A stretch of DNA of 64,000 bases from Vannielia litorea (GTDB taxonomy: Bacteria > Pseudomonadota > Alphaproteobacteria > Rhodobacterales > Rhodobacteraceae), in NCBI RefSeq assembly GCF_019801175.1, contig NZ_JAHVJR010000001.1, positions 1,364,001 through 1,428,000 on the forward strand. Reading direction: 5' to 3'. Below the pieces are notes generated by a model. It saw only the letters and a list, made by a program, of their open reading frames with translations. It was not told where the DNA came from and did not search any database. Every line of letters begins with the position of its first letter. The stretch's first letter is position 1. This document shows, piece after piece, positions 1-7,755 of this stretch. A program made the position numbers and the translations under genes.

Positions 1-1
1 G

Positions 2-619
2 TTCACAACCGATTTCCGGGGCCATGAGATTGTTGTGCACCCCAATGGCACTTGGCAATTCTCCGACCCCGATGTGACCCTCGCCACCATTAGCCCCTTC
101 GCCAGCGGAGGCTGCCTTGCCTCCTCGGGCGGGCGGGTCACCTACTGCGGCCTGCCTGAGGGCTTTGAGGCCGACCGGCCGGTGAGCGCCCACGGGCTTG
201 AGGAACACGGGTTCACCGATCAGGCAACGCGCCTTCAGTTCACCCTCTCGCTCGATACCAACTACGGCCATGGCGGCGACCTCGCCTATTACAGCCAGTT
301 GGGCTCCAGCGTGGGTGAAGGCTTCATGCTCAAGGCCATGAGCTTTCTGACCGGATTTGAATTCGAGGGAGAAACCGCCACCGTCCGCGACGGGATCGCA
401 GTGGTCGAGAATGGCTTCACGATCGAGACCGAGGGCGGCAGTGGGCTCACGGATTTTTCGATCGAGGTCATGACCGAAAAGGAAACGCTGAGCGTCCAGG
501 CAAGCGCATGGAGCAGCGCAGATGCCGCCCTGCCGGACATGGAAGATGTGCTGGCCCGCCTCACCGCCAACCTGAGCATCGACGGCAAACCGCTGGCCGC
601 ATGGAAGGCCGCTGAATGA
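2..619 (+). CDS. Exported protein, CX10C family (5' end outside window)
   Basis: The reading frame is open from the first bases of the window, and the residues before the first possible GTG start (position 35) read like normal protein, so the gene probably begins upstream and only 205 codons are visible. I do not recognise the product. It carries one CX10C cysteine pair followed by a GLPEGF stretch, the same cysteine spacing as the next two genes, which suggests a family of disulfide-containing envelope proteins. The stop overlaps the ATG of the next gene by four bases, so it is the first visible member of the liv-type transporter operon. Function unknown. Confidence 0.75.
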   Translation, partial: FTTDFRGHEIVVHPNGTWQFSDPDVTLATISPFASGGCLASSGGRVTYCGLPEGFEADRPVSAHGLEEHGFTDQATRLQFTLSLDTNYGHGGDLAYYSQLGSSVGEGFMLKAMSFLTGFEFEGETATVRDGIAVVENGFTIETEGGSGLTDFSIEVMTEKETLSVQASAWSSADAALPDMEDVLARLTANLSIDGKPLAAWKAAE

Positions 620-1107
620 TCCGCGCTGCCCTCCTCTCCCTCGCCGCCGCCCTGCCCGCACAGGCCGAGCCCTGCCTCGAGCAGATCACCCCCAGTTTCG
701 ACCTCTGCCTCGACGGCACCCGCATGGCCGGTGCCTATCTCGAGCAGTTCGGAGATGGCTCCCGGCTGGAGATTTCCGAGGTGTCACTGGACTACATCGA
801 GGACTACGCAGGCCGTGGCACCGGCACGCTGGAGCAGGATATGGCCGCCTTCAACGCCACCTTCGAGATCCCGCCCGAAAACACCTTGCTCACCACCAGC
901 CACAGCTCCGAGGGACGCACCGCCTTTGTTGAGGTCGGCAATGAGCCGGATTCCACCCGCCGCGTCGCCCGCGCGGTTACCGAGCTGGGCGGCACCCGTC
1001 TGATGGTGATCTACGGCGCCCCGTGGGACGCATGGCCCGAAAGCCTTGGCGAAGGGGTGATCGAAATGGTTGAAGCCCTGCGCCTGCGCTGCGAAGGGAG
1101 CTGTTGA
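616..1107 (+). CDS. Small exported protein, CX10C family
   Basis: This 163-residue protein has a short hydrophobic signal peptide ending in AQA (about residues 1-17), so it is probably periplasmic. Directly after the cleavage site it has a CX10C pair, the spacing shared with its two neighbours, and a second cysteine pair close to the C-terminus (RLRCEGSC). It starts with ATG in a four-base ATGA overlap with the preceding gene, implying translational coupling. I know no family for it. The location inside a branched-chain-type ABC transporter operon suggests an accessory periplasmic role, but that is inference. Confidence 0.75.
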   Translation: MIRAALLSLAAALPAQAEPCLEQITPSFDLCLDGTRMAGAYLEQFGDGSRLEISEVSLDYIEDYAGRGTGTLEQDMAAFNATFEIPPENTLLTTSHSSEGRTAFVEVGNEPDSTRRVARAVTELGGTRLMVIYGAPWDAWPESLGEGVIEMVEALRLRCEGSC

Positions 1108-1108
1108 A

Positions 1109-1645
1109 ATGCTGTTCTTTCGCCTCCACCCCGCCAAGCCCACCCTGCGCGCGCTTGCCGCCGTTCTCGCGGTCTCAGCGCCCTCCGCCACGCTGGCCGA
1201 AGACTGCGTGCCGCTCGCCTCGCTCACCGGCCAGCTCTGCCCCGCGCCCGCCTATGGACCCGGCAGCGTCACCGACCCGTCCTTTATCGAGATGCAGCCC
1301 GCAGGCCCCTTTGCCGATATGCCCGAGGGCTATGCCGTGCTCACCCCGATGACGCTACAGGACGGCGCCAGCGCCGCCGCCACGGCCGAGGCCTGGCTCG
1401 CCAAGGTGCGCAGCAAGGACCCCGAGAGCCTGCCGCGCCTCGCCCTGCGAGACGTGGACGGGCGCAAGGCGCAAATTCTCGATGCTTCGGGCGAAGGCCG
1501 CATCGGGCGCATCGCCCTGATCGAAGACCCGGGCGCAGGCGTGGCAATGTTGAGCCTCAGCGCCGCGGGCACCGCCGCACCCGACCGTGTCGACGCATGG
1601 GCAGATGCGCTGCTCGATGCGCTCGATTTCCCCGGATCAAGCTGA
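1109..1645 (+). CDS. Small exported protein, CX10C family
   Basis: A 178-residue protein with a signal peptide (charged n-region, hydrophobic core, cleavage after TLA) and a CX10C pair at the mature N-terminus. I chose the ATG at 1109 over an upstream start at 1070. A GGGAG ribosome-binding site lies at 1096-1100, the start falls one base after the previous stop, and the earlier start would add an unlikely extension before the signal peptide. An FADMPEGYAVLTP segment faintly recalls the GLPEGF segment of the first gene. Third CX10C member in a row, immediately upstream of livF. Function unknown. Confidence 0.75.
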   Translation: MLFFRLHPAKPTLRALAAVLAVSAPSATLAEDCVPLASLTGQLCPAPAYGPGSVTDPSFIEMQPAGPFADMPEGYAVLTPMTLQDGASAAATAEAWLAKVRSKDPESLPRLALRDVDGRKAQILDASGEGRIGRIALIEDPGAGVAMLSLSAAGTAAPDRVDAWADALLDALDFPGSS

Positions 1646-1658
1646 ACAGGAGGGCCGG

Positions 1659-2477
1659 ATGAGCGACGCCTACAGCAACCGCGGCAACGCAGACCGCTCC
1701 ATCACCAACCCCCGCCCCGGCGGCACGCTCACGGCCTCGCCCGGCAGCGCCGAGCGCGCGATGACCGGCAACGCCTTCCTGATCGGCGACAGCATGACCG
1801 GCGGCTACGGCGCGGGCCCGGACATCCTGCATGATTGCACCATTGCCGTGGAGCCCGGCGAGATCGCGGTGATCGTCGGCCCCAACGGCGCGGGCAAATC
1901 CACCGCGATGAAGGCCGTCTTCGGCATGTTGAATCTGCGCAAGGGTTCCGTCCGCCTCGCCGGGCAGGACATCACCGACCTCACGCCACAGGCGCGCGTT
2001 CGGGCGGGCATGGGCTTCGTGCCGCAGACCAACAACATCTTCACCTCCATGACCGTGGAGGAAAACCTCGAGATGGGCGCCTTCATCCGTGACGATGACA
2101 TCTCCGGCACGATGGCGCAGGTTTACGATCTCTTCCCGATCCTGAAGGACAAGCGCCGCCAGCCCGCGGGCGAGCTTTCGGGCGGCCAGCGCCAGCAGGT
2201 CGCCGTGGGCCGCGCTCTGATGACCCAGCCCAAGGTGCTGATGCTCGACGAGCCAACCGCCGGCGTTTCGCCCATCGTGATGGACGAACTCTTCGACCGC
2301 ATCATCGAGGTCGCCCGCACCGGCCTGCCCGTGCTTATGGTCGAGCAGAACGCCCGGCAGGCACTGGAGATCGCCGACAAGGGCTATGTGCTGGTACAAG
2401 GCCGCAACGCCCACACCGGCACCGGGCAGGAGCTTCTGAACGACCCCGAAGTCCGCCAGAGCTTTCTGGGAGGATGA
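1659..2477 (+). CDS. livF: Branched-chain amino acid-type ABC transporter ATP-binding protein (LivF-like)
   Basis: A 272-residue ATPase subunit of a HAAT-family importer on the cytoplasmic face of the membrane. Visible motifs are Walker A GPNGAGKS (about residues 74-81), signature LSGGQRQQ (about 173), Walker B VLMLDEPTAG (about 195) and the switch-histidine region, here VEQN. The start at 1659 is supported by AGGAGG at 1648-1653. It has an unusual polar N-terminal extension of about 38 residues before the usual LivF start. The stop overlaps the next small exported gene by four bases. The partner LivG and the binding protein are not in the window and probably lie upstream. Confidence 0.92.
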   Translation: MSDAYSNRGNADRSITNPRPGGTLTASPGSAERAMTGNAFLIGDSMTGGYGAGPDILHDCTIAVEPGEIAVIVGPNGAGKSTAMKAVFGMLNLRKGSVRLAGQDITDLTPQARVRAGMGFVPQTNNIFTSMTVEENLEMGAFIRDDDISGTMAQVYDLFPILKDKRRQPAGELSGGQRQQVAVGRALMTQPKVLMLDEPTAGVSPIVMDELFDRIIEVARTGLPVLMVEQNARQALEIADKGYVLVQGRNAHTGTGQELLNDPEVRQSFLGG

Positions 2478-2860
2478 AGATGCTGCGCCAATGCCTTGTC
2501 ATCGCTGGATTTATCGCGGCACCTTTTGCAGCGGTGGCGCAATCCGACGAGCCGCCGCAGGAATGGCTCTGCACCTCCGAGAGCCACAGCCTCGCCGTCT
2601 CCGTCCTGCCGTCCGACCGCCGCCCCGCGCTGCTGACGCTGAACGAGACTGTCCAGCTCGACGCCACGCTGAACCGCCGCAACGACAACCTCCGCCTCTT
2701 CGCCACATCCACCGCTGACAAGCTCTTCCTCGCCCTCCACCTGCGCGACGATGGCAGCAGCGAGATCATGCACCAGCCTATGGGCGGCGACACCGCCTTC
2801 GAACCCGCCAACTGTGAAGACCGCGCCGGGCTGATCGCCTATCTGGAGAGCCGCCTGTGA
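2474..2860 (+). CDS. Small exported protein, paralog of the 3243 gene
   Basis: This 128-residue protein has an N-terminal signal peptide with cleavage after AVA. The mature part shares a pattern with the product of 3243-3614: a cysteine near the mature N-terminus, PALLTL, a DGSxxIMxH segment, and a C-terminal AxCxxRAxLIxYLE motif. These two make a separate paralog pair in the same operon. It starts in an ATGA overlap with livF and ends in a GTGA overlap with the next gene, so it is translationally coupled on both sides. No recognised family. Periplasmic location inferred. Confidence 0.72.
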   Translation: MKMLRQCLVIAGFIAAPFAAVAQSDEPPQEWLCTSESHSLAVSVLPSDRRPALLTLNETVQLDATLNRRNDNLRLFATSTADKLFLALHLRDDGSSEIMHQPMGGDTAFEPANCEDRAGLIAYLESRL

Positions 2861-3243
2861 TCCGCCCCGCGCTCTCTGCCACGCTCCTCCTTGCGGCGCC
2901 CCCCGCGCTGGCACTGGATTGCATGCCGCAGACCAGCTGCAGCATCGAGGGCAGTTGCGCGCCCGTGAGCGGCGAAGGCGGCTTTCGCCTCACCCGCGAC
3001 CTCGCCAGCTACATCATAACTTCCCTGCCCGAGAACGCCCCCGGCGAGCCGCCCCTGCAGCTGGCAGAAGCCCCCCGTGCCGACAAGACCATGCGCAGCT
3101 TCATCACCCCCGCCTCGCCCAGCGGCGACGCGGTTCTGTTTTCGCTGATCGAGGGACGACAGTTCATCCTCTCGATCCACGGCCAGCTCAATGGCACGCC
3201 CTACGCCTTCCTCTCCGAAGGCACCTGCGAGGGGAGCCTCTGA
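2857..3243 (+). CDS. Small exported protein, CX5CX5C family member 1
   Basis: 128 residues, GTG start in a GTGA overlap with the upstream stop. A signal peptide ends near ALA. The mature protein opens with LDCMPQTSCSIEGSC, i.e. CX5CX5C, and ends with a fourth cysteine in GTCEGSL. The four cysteines could form two disulfides in the periplasm. Four more proteins in this operon share the pattern (genes at 3611, 4075, 4461 and 5866). I do not know the family, and no catalytic motif is obvious. Confidence 0.74.
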   Translation: MIRPALSATLLLAAPPALALDCMPQTSCSIEGSCAPVSGEGGFRLTRDLASYIITSLPENAPGEPPLQLAEAPRADKTMRSFITPASPSGDAVLFSLIEGRQFILSIHGQLNGTPYAFLSEGTCEGSL

Positions 3244-3614
3244 TGCGCGGCGTCACCCTGCCCTCCGCCCTCGCCCTACTCGCGTGGCCCTCCGCCTCGC
3301 AAGCCGAGCAGGAGCCGCTGGCCACCTGCAGCTCCGCCTCCTATGAGGTCTGGGTGACGGCGCAGGATGACCCGGCCCACCCGGCTCTGCTCACCCTCAT
3401 CGGCAGCCGCCCCCAAGCCGCCCGGCTCAGCCGCGCCGAGGGGCTCTGCCTCACCGCCAGCCAACGGGCCGAAACGCCCTGCGTCTCGCTCCTGTTGCAG
3501 CCCGATGGCAGCACGGCGATCATGGTTCACACACCCGGCGCCGCACCCGTGGTGGAACTGGCCGATTGCCCTGCCCGCGCCGCCCTCATCACCTATCTGG
3601 AGGCCAAAGCATGA
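3243..3614 (+). CDS. Small exported protein, paralog of the 2474 gene
   Basis: 123 residues starting at the ATG of a TGATG stop/start overlap. A signal peptide ends at SQA. It shares PALLTL, an LLxPDGSxxIMxH stretch and the terminal ADCPxRAxLITYLE motif with the gene at 2474-2860, so the two are probably duplicates separated by one CX5CX5C gene. The alternation of two families (this pair and the CX5CX5C proteins) along the operon suggests duplication as a two-gene unit. Function unknown; envelope location inferred. Confidence 0.72.
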   Translation: MRGVTLPSALALLAWPSASQAEQEPLATCSSASYEVWVTAQDDPAHPALLTLIGSRPQAARLSRAEGLCLTASQRAETPCVSLLLQPDGSTAIMVHTPGAAPVVELADCPARAALITYLEAKA

Positions 3615-4075
3615 CCCTTCGTACCGCCCGCACACTCACCCTCGCCCTGCTCTGCGCGCCCCTGCTCGCCGCCCCGGCACTGGCGGCGCTGGAGTGCACC
3701 GCCGAGCAAGTTTGCAATGCCAACGGTGCCTGCGAGGCCGCCGGGCTGAGTGATGACTTCAAGCTCGAGCGCAACGGGCGCGGGCTGGCGATCGTTTACC
3801 CTGAGCGGATCGTCACCAAGCAATCCCGCTCTCACACCGATGATGTGCCCGGCGGGCGCGTGCAGGCAGGCCCCCGGATCAGGGAGAAAGGCCGGGCCTA
3901 CCGGGTCGAGCCCGTCCCCGGCGCGCGTGGCTCCTATATTGCCAACACCGGGCGCGGCGGCGATGCGCTGCTCCTCTCGGTCGGGCGCGGCAGCTTCATC
4001 CTCACAACGCAGGGCAGCGACCGCAGCCGCCCCGAGGCCCGCATGGTCACCGGCCGCTGCGCCGGGCGGCTCTGA
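3611..4075 (+). CDS. Small exported protein, CX5CX5C family member 2
   Basis: 154 residues; the ATG at 3611 overlaps the previous stop by four bases and starts a long signal peptide ending ALA. The mature N-terminus reads ECTAEQVCNANGAC, the CX5CX5C pattern, and the last cysteine lies in GRCAGRL at the C-terminus. The central region is longer and more basic than in its sisters. It ends in a TGATG overlap with member 3. Same unknown family as the genes at 2857, 4075, 4461 and 5866. Confidence 0.74.
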   Translation: MTLRTARTLTLALLCAPLLAAPALAALECTAEQVCNANGACEAAGLSDDFKLERNGRGLAIVYPERIVTKQSRSHTDDVPGGRVQAGPRIREKGRAYRVEPVPGARGSYIANTGRGGDALLLSVGRGSFILTTQGSDRSRPEARMVTGRCAGRL

Positions 4076-4464
4076 TGCGCGTCCTCGCCGCCCTCTTGCT
4101 CCTTACCCTCCTCGCGGCCCCTGCCGCGGCGCTCTCCTATGACTGCACCTACACCCGCTACTGCGTGGAGGAACGCTCCTGCCAGCCCTCCGGCCTGACG
4201 CTGAACATCCGCCCGCGCGCGGAGGCCGAAAGCCCCGACCAGTGGGAAATGGAAACCGGCGGCGCGGCTTCGGCCCGCGTCATCCCGGTGAGACAGCTAC
4301 GCGACCCGCTGGGCGACAGCTTCAGCTACGTCTCGGCCATGGAATTCGACACCATTCACCTCGTCTCGATCTTCAAACACGGCATCACCCGCTACTCGAT
4401 GCACAACTCGGTCGAAGGCATCCAGAGCCAGAACTTCCACGGCACCTGCGTGGTGGCCCCGTGA
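4075..4464 (+). CDS. Small exported protein, CX5CX5C family member 3
   Basis: 129 residues with a strongly hydrophobic signal peptide (cleavage around AAA-LS) and a mature start YDCTYTRYCVEERSC, again CX5CX5C, with the fourth cysteine in HGTCVVAP at the end. It begins inside the TGATG junction with member 2 and overlaps the GTG start of member 4 by four bases. Members 2, 3 and 4 are consecutive, the longest uninterrupted run of this family here. Function unknown. Confidence 0.74.
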   Translation: MRVLAALLLLTLLAAPAAALSYDCTYTRYCVEERSCQPSGLTLNIRPRAEAESPDQWEMETGGAASARVIPVRQLRDPLGDSFSYVSAMEFDTIHLVSIFKHGITRYSMHNSVEGIQSQNFHGTCVVAP

Positions 4465-4859
4465 AGGCGCTGGTGCTCCTCGCGGCGCTCGCCCTGCCCA
4501 CGGCCAGCCAGGCCGAAGGCGCCCGCGTGATGCTCGATTGCGACTTCCTGCGCAGCTGCACCGAGGCGGGTGACTGCACGCCATATGGCGGCTCGCAGAG
4601 CATCACCCTCGCCCCCACCGCGACCGACGCCAGCGGCACCGGCGACTGGAAGATCACCCTTGGCGACGGCCCCGCGTTTGAGGCCCGCGGCCTCGCCCGC
4701 ACCGGCCCGTGGGTCTGGCAGCCGGGCGATGGCCACCTGCACACGCTGGCGCTCTCCGGCACCAAAAGCGCGCTCTGGATGCGCCAATGGCTGCCCACCG
4801 AGCGCTACCCCGACACCTACGCCGAAATTGACATCATGACCTGCGAGATCACCGCCTGA
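4461..4859 (+). CDS. Small exported protein, CX5CX5C family member 4
   Basis: 132 residues from a GTG start at 4461, chosen because GTGA overlaps the preceding stop and because the signal peptide (MKALVLLAALALPTASQA) begins there; the open frame itself extends further upstream inside member 3. The mature protein has LDCDFLRSCTEAGDC (CX5CX5C) and a last cysteine in MTCEITA. Its stop overlaps the livH ATG by one base, which couples it to the permease gene. Function unknown. Confidence 0.74.
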   Translation: MKALVLLAALALPTASQAEGARVMLDCDFLRSCTEAGDCTPYGGSQSITLAPTATDASGTGDWKITLGDGPAFEARGLARTGPWVWQPGDGHLHTLALSGTKSALWMRQWLPTERYPDTYAEIDIMTCEITA

Positions 4860-5869
4860 TGGACCTGCTGAACGCCCTCGTGGCCCTGACCAACTTCGTC
4901 ATCATCCCGGCCGCCACCTACGGCTCGCAGCTTGCGCTCGGCGCGCTCGGGGTCACGCTGATCTACGGCATCCTGCGGTTCTCCAACTTCGCCCACGGCG
5001 ACACAATGGCCTTCGGCACCACCGTCACCATCCTGTTCACATGGGCGCTGCAGGCGATAGGCGTCACCTTCGGCCCGCTACCCACGGCCCTGCTGGCCCT
5101 GCCGCTCGGCATCGCCGCCACCGCCCTGCTGGTGCTGGGCACCGACCGCGCCGTCTATCGCTTCTACCGCCGGCAAAAGGCCGCGCCGGTGATCCTCGTG
5201 ATTGTCTCGATCGGGGTGATGTTCATCCTCAACGGCCTCACCCGCTTCATCATCGGGGTCGATGACCAGCGCTTCGCCGATGGTGCCCGCTTCGTGATTT
5301 CCGCCGGTGATTTCAAAAAGATGACCGGCCTTGCCGAAGGCCTCGCCCTGCGCTCGACCCAGGTGCTTACCATGGTCGTCGCCGCGATCTGCGTGGCGCT
5401 GCTGTTCTGGTTCCTGAACCGCACCCGCACCGGCAAGAGCATGCGCGCCTTCTCCGACAACGAGGATCTCGCCCTGCTCTCCGGTATCAACCCCGAGCGC
5501 GTCGTGGCCGTGACATGGGTCATCGTCGCCGCGCTCGCCACCATCGCGGGCGTGCTCTACGGGCTCGACAAGTCGTTCAAACCCTTCGTCTACTTCCAGC
5601 TTCTGCTGCCGATCTTCGCCGCCGCCATCGTCGGCGGCCTCGGCTCGCCGCTCGGCGCCATCGCGGGCGGTTTCGTGATCGCCTTCTCCGAGGTCACCGT
5701 CACCTACGCCTTCAAGAAGGTCGCGACCTACGTGCTGCCCGAGGCGCTCGCCCCCTCCGGCCTGCTGCAACTGCTGACCACCGAATATAAATTCGCCGTC
5801 AGCTTCGCCATTCTGGTGATCGTCCTGCTCATCAAACCCACCGGCCTCTTCAAGGGGAAATCCGTATGA
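4859..5869 (+). CDS. livH: Branched-chain amino acid-type ABC transporter permease (LivH-like)
   Basis: A 336-residue integral membrane permease. It has about eight hydrophobic segments and hallmark LivH features: the early LGALGVTLIYGILRFSNFAHGD segment and, near the C-terminus, a glycine-rich AAIVGGLGSPLGAIAGGFVIA stretch. It should pair with LivM to form the inner-membrane channel energised by LivF and a LivG outside the window. It sits between CX5CX5C members 4 and 5 and overlaps both, which is odd because livH and livM are normally adjacent. Substrate cannot be read from the sequence. Confidence 0.92.
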   Translation: MDLLNALVALTNFVIIPAATYGSQLALGALGVTLIYGILRFSNFAHGDTMAFGTTVTILFTWALQAIGVTFGPLPTALLALPLGIAATALLVLGTDRAVYRFYRRQKAAPVILVIVSIGVMFILNGLTRFIIGVDDQRFADGARFVISAGDFKKMTGLAEGLALRSTQVLTMVVAAICVALLFWFLNRTRTGKSMRAFSDNEDLALLSGINPERVVAVTWVIVAALATIAGVLYGLDKSFKPFVYFQLLLPIFAAAIVGGLGSPLGAIAGGFVIAFSEVTVTYAFKKVATYVLPEALAPSGLLQLLTTEYKFAVSFAILVIVLLIKPTGLFKGKSV

Positions 5870-6303
5870 TCCGCGCCGCCGCCCTCTGCCTCTTCGCAGC
5901 CCCCGCCCTGGCCGACACCCGCGCTTCGGTGGATTTCACCTGCACCTCCTCTCAGCGCTGCGAGCCCGGCGCGGGCTGCTCCCCGGTCAAGCGCGCCGTT
6001 CAGCTGCACCTCAAGGGCAAGGCGCCCGATATCTTCCTGACCCATAACTTCATGTTCAGCCAGGATCAGCCCCCGGCCCGCGCGATCCCGGTCGAGGCGC
6101 AATCAGGGCCCGACCGGCTCACCTTCGTCTTCTCCGATGGCTTCCCACCCGTTCCGTTGCTCACCATCCACGCCGATGGCAGCTTCCGCGCCGATACCGC
6201 GCTGGCCACCACCACGCCCTACCTGACAGGCACCTGCACCGGCAGTGCGGCAGGCTGGCATGACCTCGGCGCCCTTCCCGCCGCGCCCCGGAGGCTCGCA
6301 TGA
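5866..6303 (+). CDS. Small exported protein, CX5CX5C family member 5
   Basis: 145 residues inserted between livH and livM with ATGA overlaps at both ends. A short signal peptide ends ALA. The mature N-terminus FTCTSSQRCEPGAGC fits CX5CX5C, and the fourth conserved cysteine is in GTCTGSA, followed by an extra tail of about 18 residues not seen in the others. Its position inside the two permease genes makes a transporter-linked role the simplest guess, but no motif proves it. Confidence 0.74.
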   Translation: MIRAAALCLFAAPALADTRASVDFTCTSSQRCEPGAGCSPVKRAVQLHLKGKAPDIFLTHNFMFSQDQPPARAIPVEAQSGPDRLTFVFSDGFPPVPLLTIHADGSFRADTALATTTPYLTGTCTGSAAGWHDLGALPAAPRRLA

Positions 6304-7598
6304 AACTCCCCCCTGCCCTCCTCTTCGCGCTCGTCGCGGTGCTCTACGTCGGCACCGGAATGTTCCAGAGCTGGAACACCTCGCTGACGATCCTCAACAT
6401 GGGGCTCGTCTCGGCCATCATGGCGCTGGGGCTCAACATGCAATGGGGCTTCGCCGGGCTCTTCAACGTGGGCGTCATGGGCTTTGTCGCGCTCGGCGGT
6501 CTCGCTGCCGTGCTCATTTCCATGCCGCCGGTGCCCGATGCCTGGGCCGCCGGCGGGGCGCGGATCTGGGCGGCGATGGCGCTGGGGGCTGCCACCGTAG
6601 CCGGGGCCGCCTTTGCATGGCAGGGCATGAAGCCCGGCCGCCTGCGCGCCCTTGTCGCCTTCGCCATCCTTGTCGTGGGCTTCGTACTTTACCGTGCCGC
6701 CTTCGACCCTGCCCGCGATGCCGTGGAGGCGGTGAACCCCGCTCTCGAAGGCTATCTCGGCGGCCTCGGCCTGCCGGTGATCCTCGCATGGCCCGCAGGT
6801 GGCTTGCTCGCCGCCGGGGCCGCATGGCTCATCGGCAAAACCGCCCTCGGCCTGCGCTCGGACTATCTCGCCATCGCCACCCTCGGCATCGCCGAGATCA
6901 TCATCGCGGTGATGAAAAACGAGGACTGGCTGGCGCGCGGGGTGAAAAACGTCAACGGCATCCCACGGCCCGTGCCCTACGAGATCGACCTCCAGCAGAG
7001 CGAGAGCTTCCGCGGCTGGGCCTCGTCGTTCAAGCTCCCGCCCGAGACCGCCTCAACCCTCTACGTCAAGCTCCTCTACGGCTGCCTCTTCGCCGCCGCG
7101 CTCGTGCTCATCATCGTCGCCCTCCAACTGGCGCTGAAGTCGCCCTGGGGCCGGATGATGCGCGCCATCCGCGACAATGAAACCGCCGCCCGCGCGATGG
7201 GCAAGGATGTCACCCGCCGCCACCTGCAAGTCTTCATCCTCGGCTCCGCCATTTGCGGCATGGCCGGCGCGATGATGACCACGCTGGACGGGCTGCTCAC
7301 CCCCGGCACCTACCAGCCGCTGCGCTTCACCTTCCTCATCTGGGTCATGGTGATCGTCGGCGGCTCGGGCAACAACCTCGGGGCGCTGCTCGGCGGGCTG
7401 CTGGTCTGGTGGCTCTGGATTCAGGTCGAGCCGCTGGGCCGCCTCTTCATGGAAACGCTGACATGGCCCCTGCCCGATGGCAGCTGGCTCAAGGATCACC
7501 TGCTCGACTCGGTCCAGCACATGCGGCTGCTCACAATGGGCATCGTCCTGCTGCTGGTGCTGCGCTTCTCGCCGCGCGGGCTGATCCCCGAGCGGTGA
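6300..7598 (+). CDS. livM: Branched-chain amino acid-type ABC transporter permease (LivM-like)
   Basis: A 432-residue permease with many hydrophobic segments. Family hallmarks are the LNMQWGFAGLFNVGVMGF region, the LRSDYLAIATLGIAEII loop and the cytoplasmic coupling segment GRMMRAIRDNETAARAMGKD. It is longer than typical LivM (about 300-350 residues) because of additional hydrophobic segments at roughly residues 90-170. The gene is the last of the operon and overlaps the preceding small gene by four bases. No convincing terminator follows it before the repeat-rich region. Confidence 0.92.
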   Translation: MKLPPALLFALVAVLYVGTGMFQSWNTSLTILNMGLVSAIMALGLNMQWGFAGLFNVGVMGFVALGGLAAVLISMPPVPDAWAAGGARIWAAMALGAATVAGAAFAWQGMKPGRLRALVAFAILVVGFVLYRAAFDPARDAVEAVNPALEGYLGGLGLPVILAWPAGGLLAAGAAWLIGKTALGLRSDYLAIATLGIAEIIIAVMKNEDWLARGVKNVNGIPRPVPYEIDLQQSESFRGWASSFKLPPETASTLYVKLLYGCLFAAALVLIIVALQLALKSPWGRMMRAIRDNETAARAMGKDVTRRHLQVFILGSAICGMAGAMMTTLDGLLTPGTYQPLRFTFLIWVMVIVGGSGNNLGALLGGLLVWWLWIQVEPLGRLFMETLTWPLPDGSWLKDHLLDSVQHMRLLTMGIVLLLVLRFSPRGLIPER

Positions 7599-7672
7599 GG
7601 CGCGCGCCTCAGCTTTAACCGATTAGGCCACCACCGCGCGGGGCGTTAACCTCCGTTAACGCCTCCTTGAGC

Positions 7673-7755
7673 CATACGCGCGTATGCATGGGTTGTGCAT
7701 CGGATGTGCATCACTTGTGCATCCCCTCTCGGCCACGGTTAACCCCCCCGTTAAC
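7673..7755. promoter_or_regulatory. Repeat-rich regulatory region: four 11-bp iterons between GTTAAC pairs
   Basis: The core holds four copies of a TRTGCAT heptamer starting at 7683, 7694, 7705 and 7716, exactly 11 bp apart, i.e. on one face of the helix. The first overlaps a perfect 14-bp palindrome CATACGCGCGTATG (7673-7686). On either side lie pairs of GTTAAC: 7645-7650 and 7655-7660, and 7738-7743 and 7750-7755. The block sits about 100-185 bp upstream of the dehydrogenase start at 7859 and is probably its operator/promoter region. The binding protein is unknown. Confidence 0.6.

Noticed and set aside
7645..7755. GTTAAC pairs as CtrA binding sites
   Set aside because: Spacing between TTAA elements is six and eight bases, not the seven that CtrA needs.
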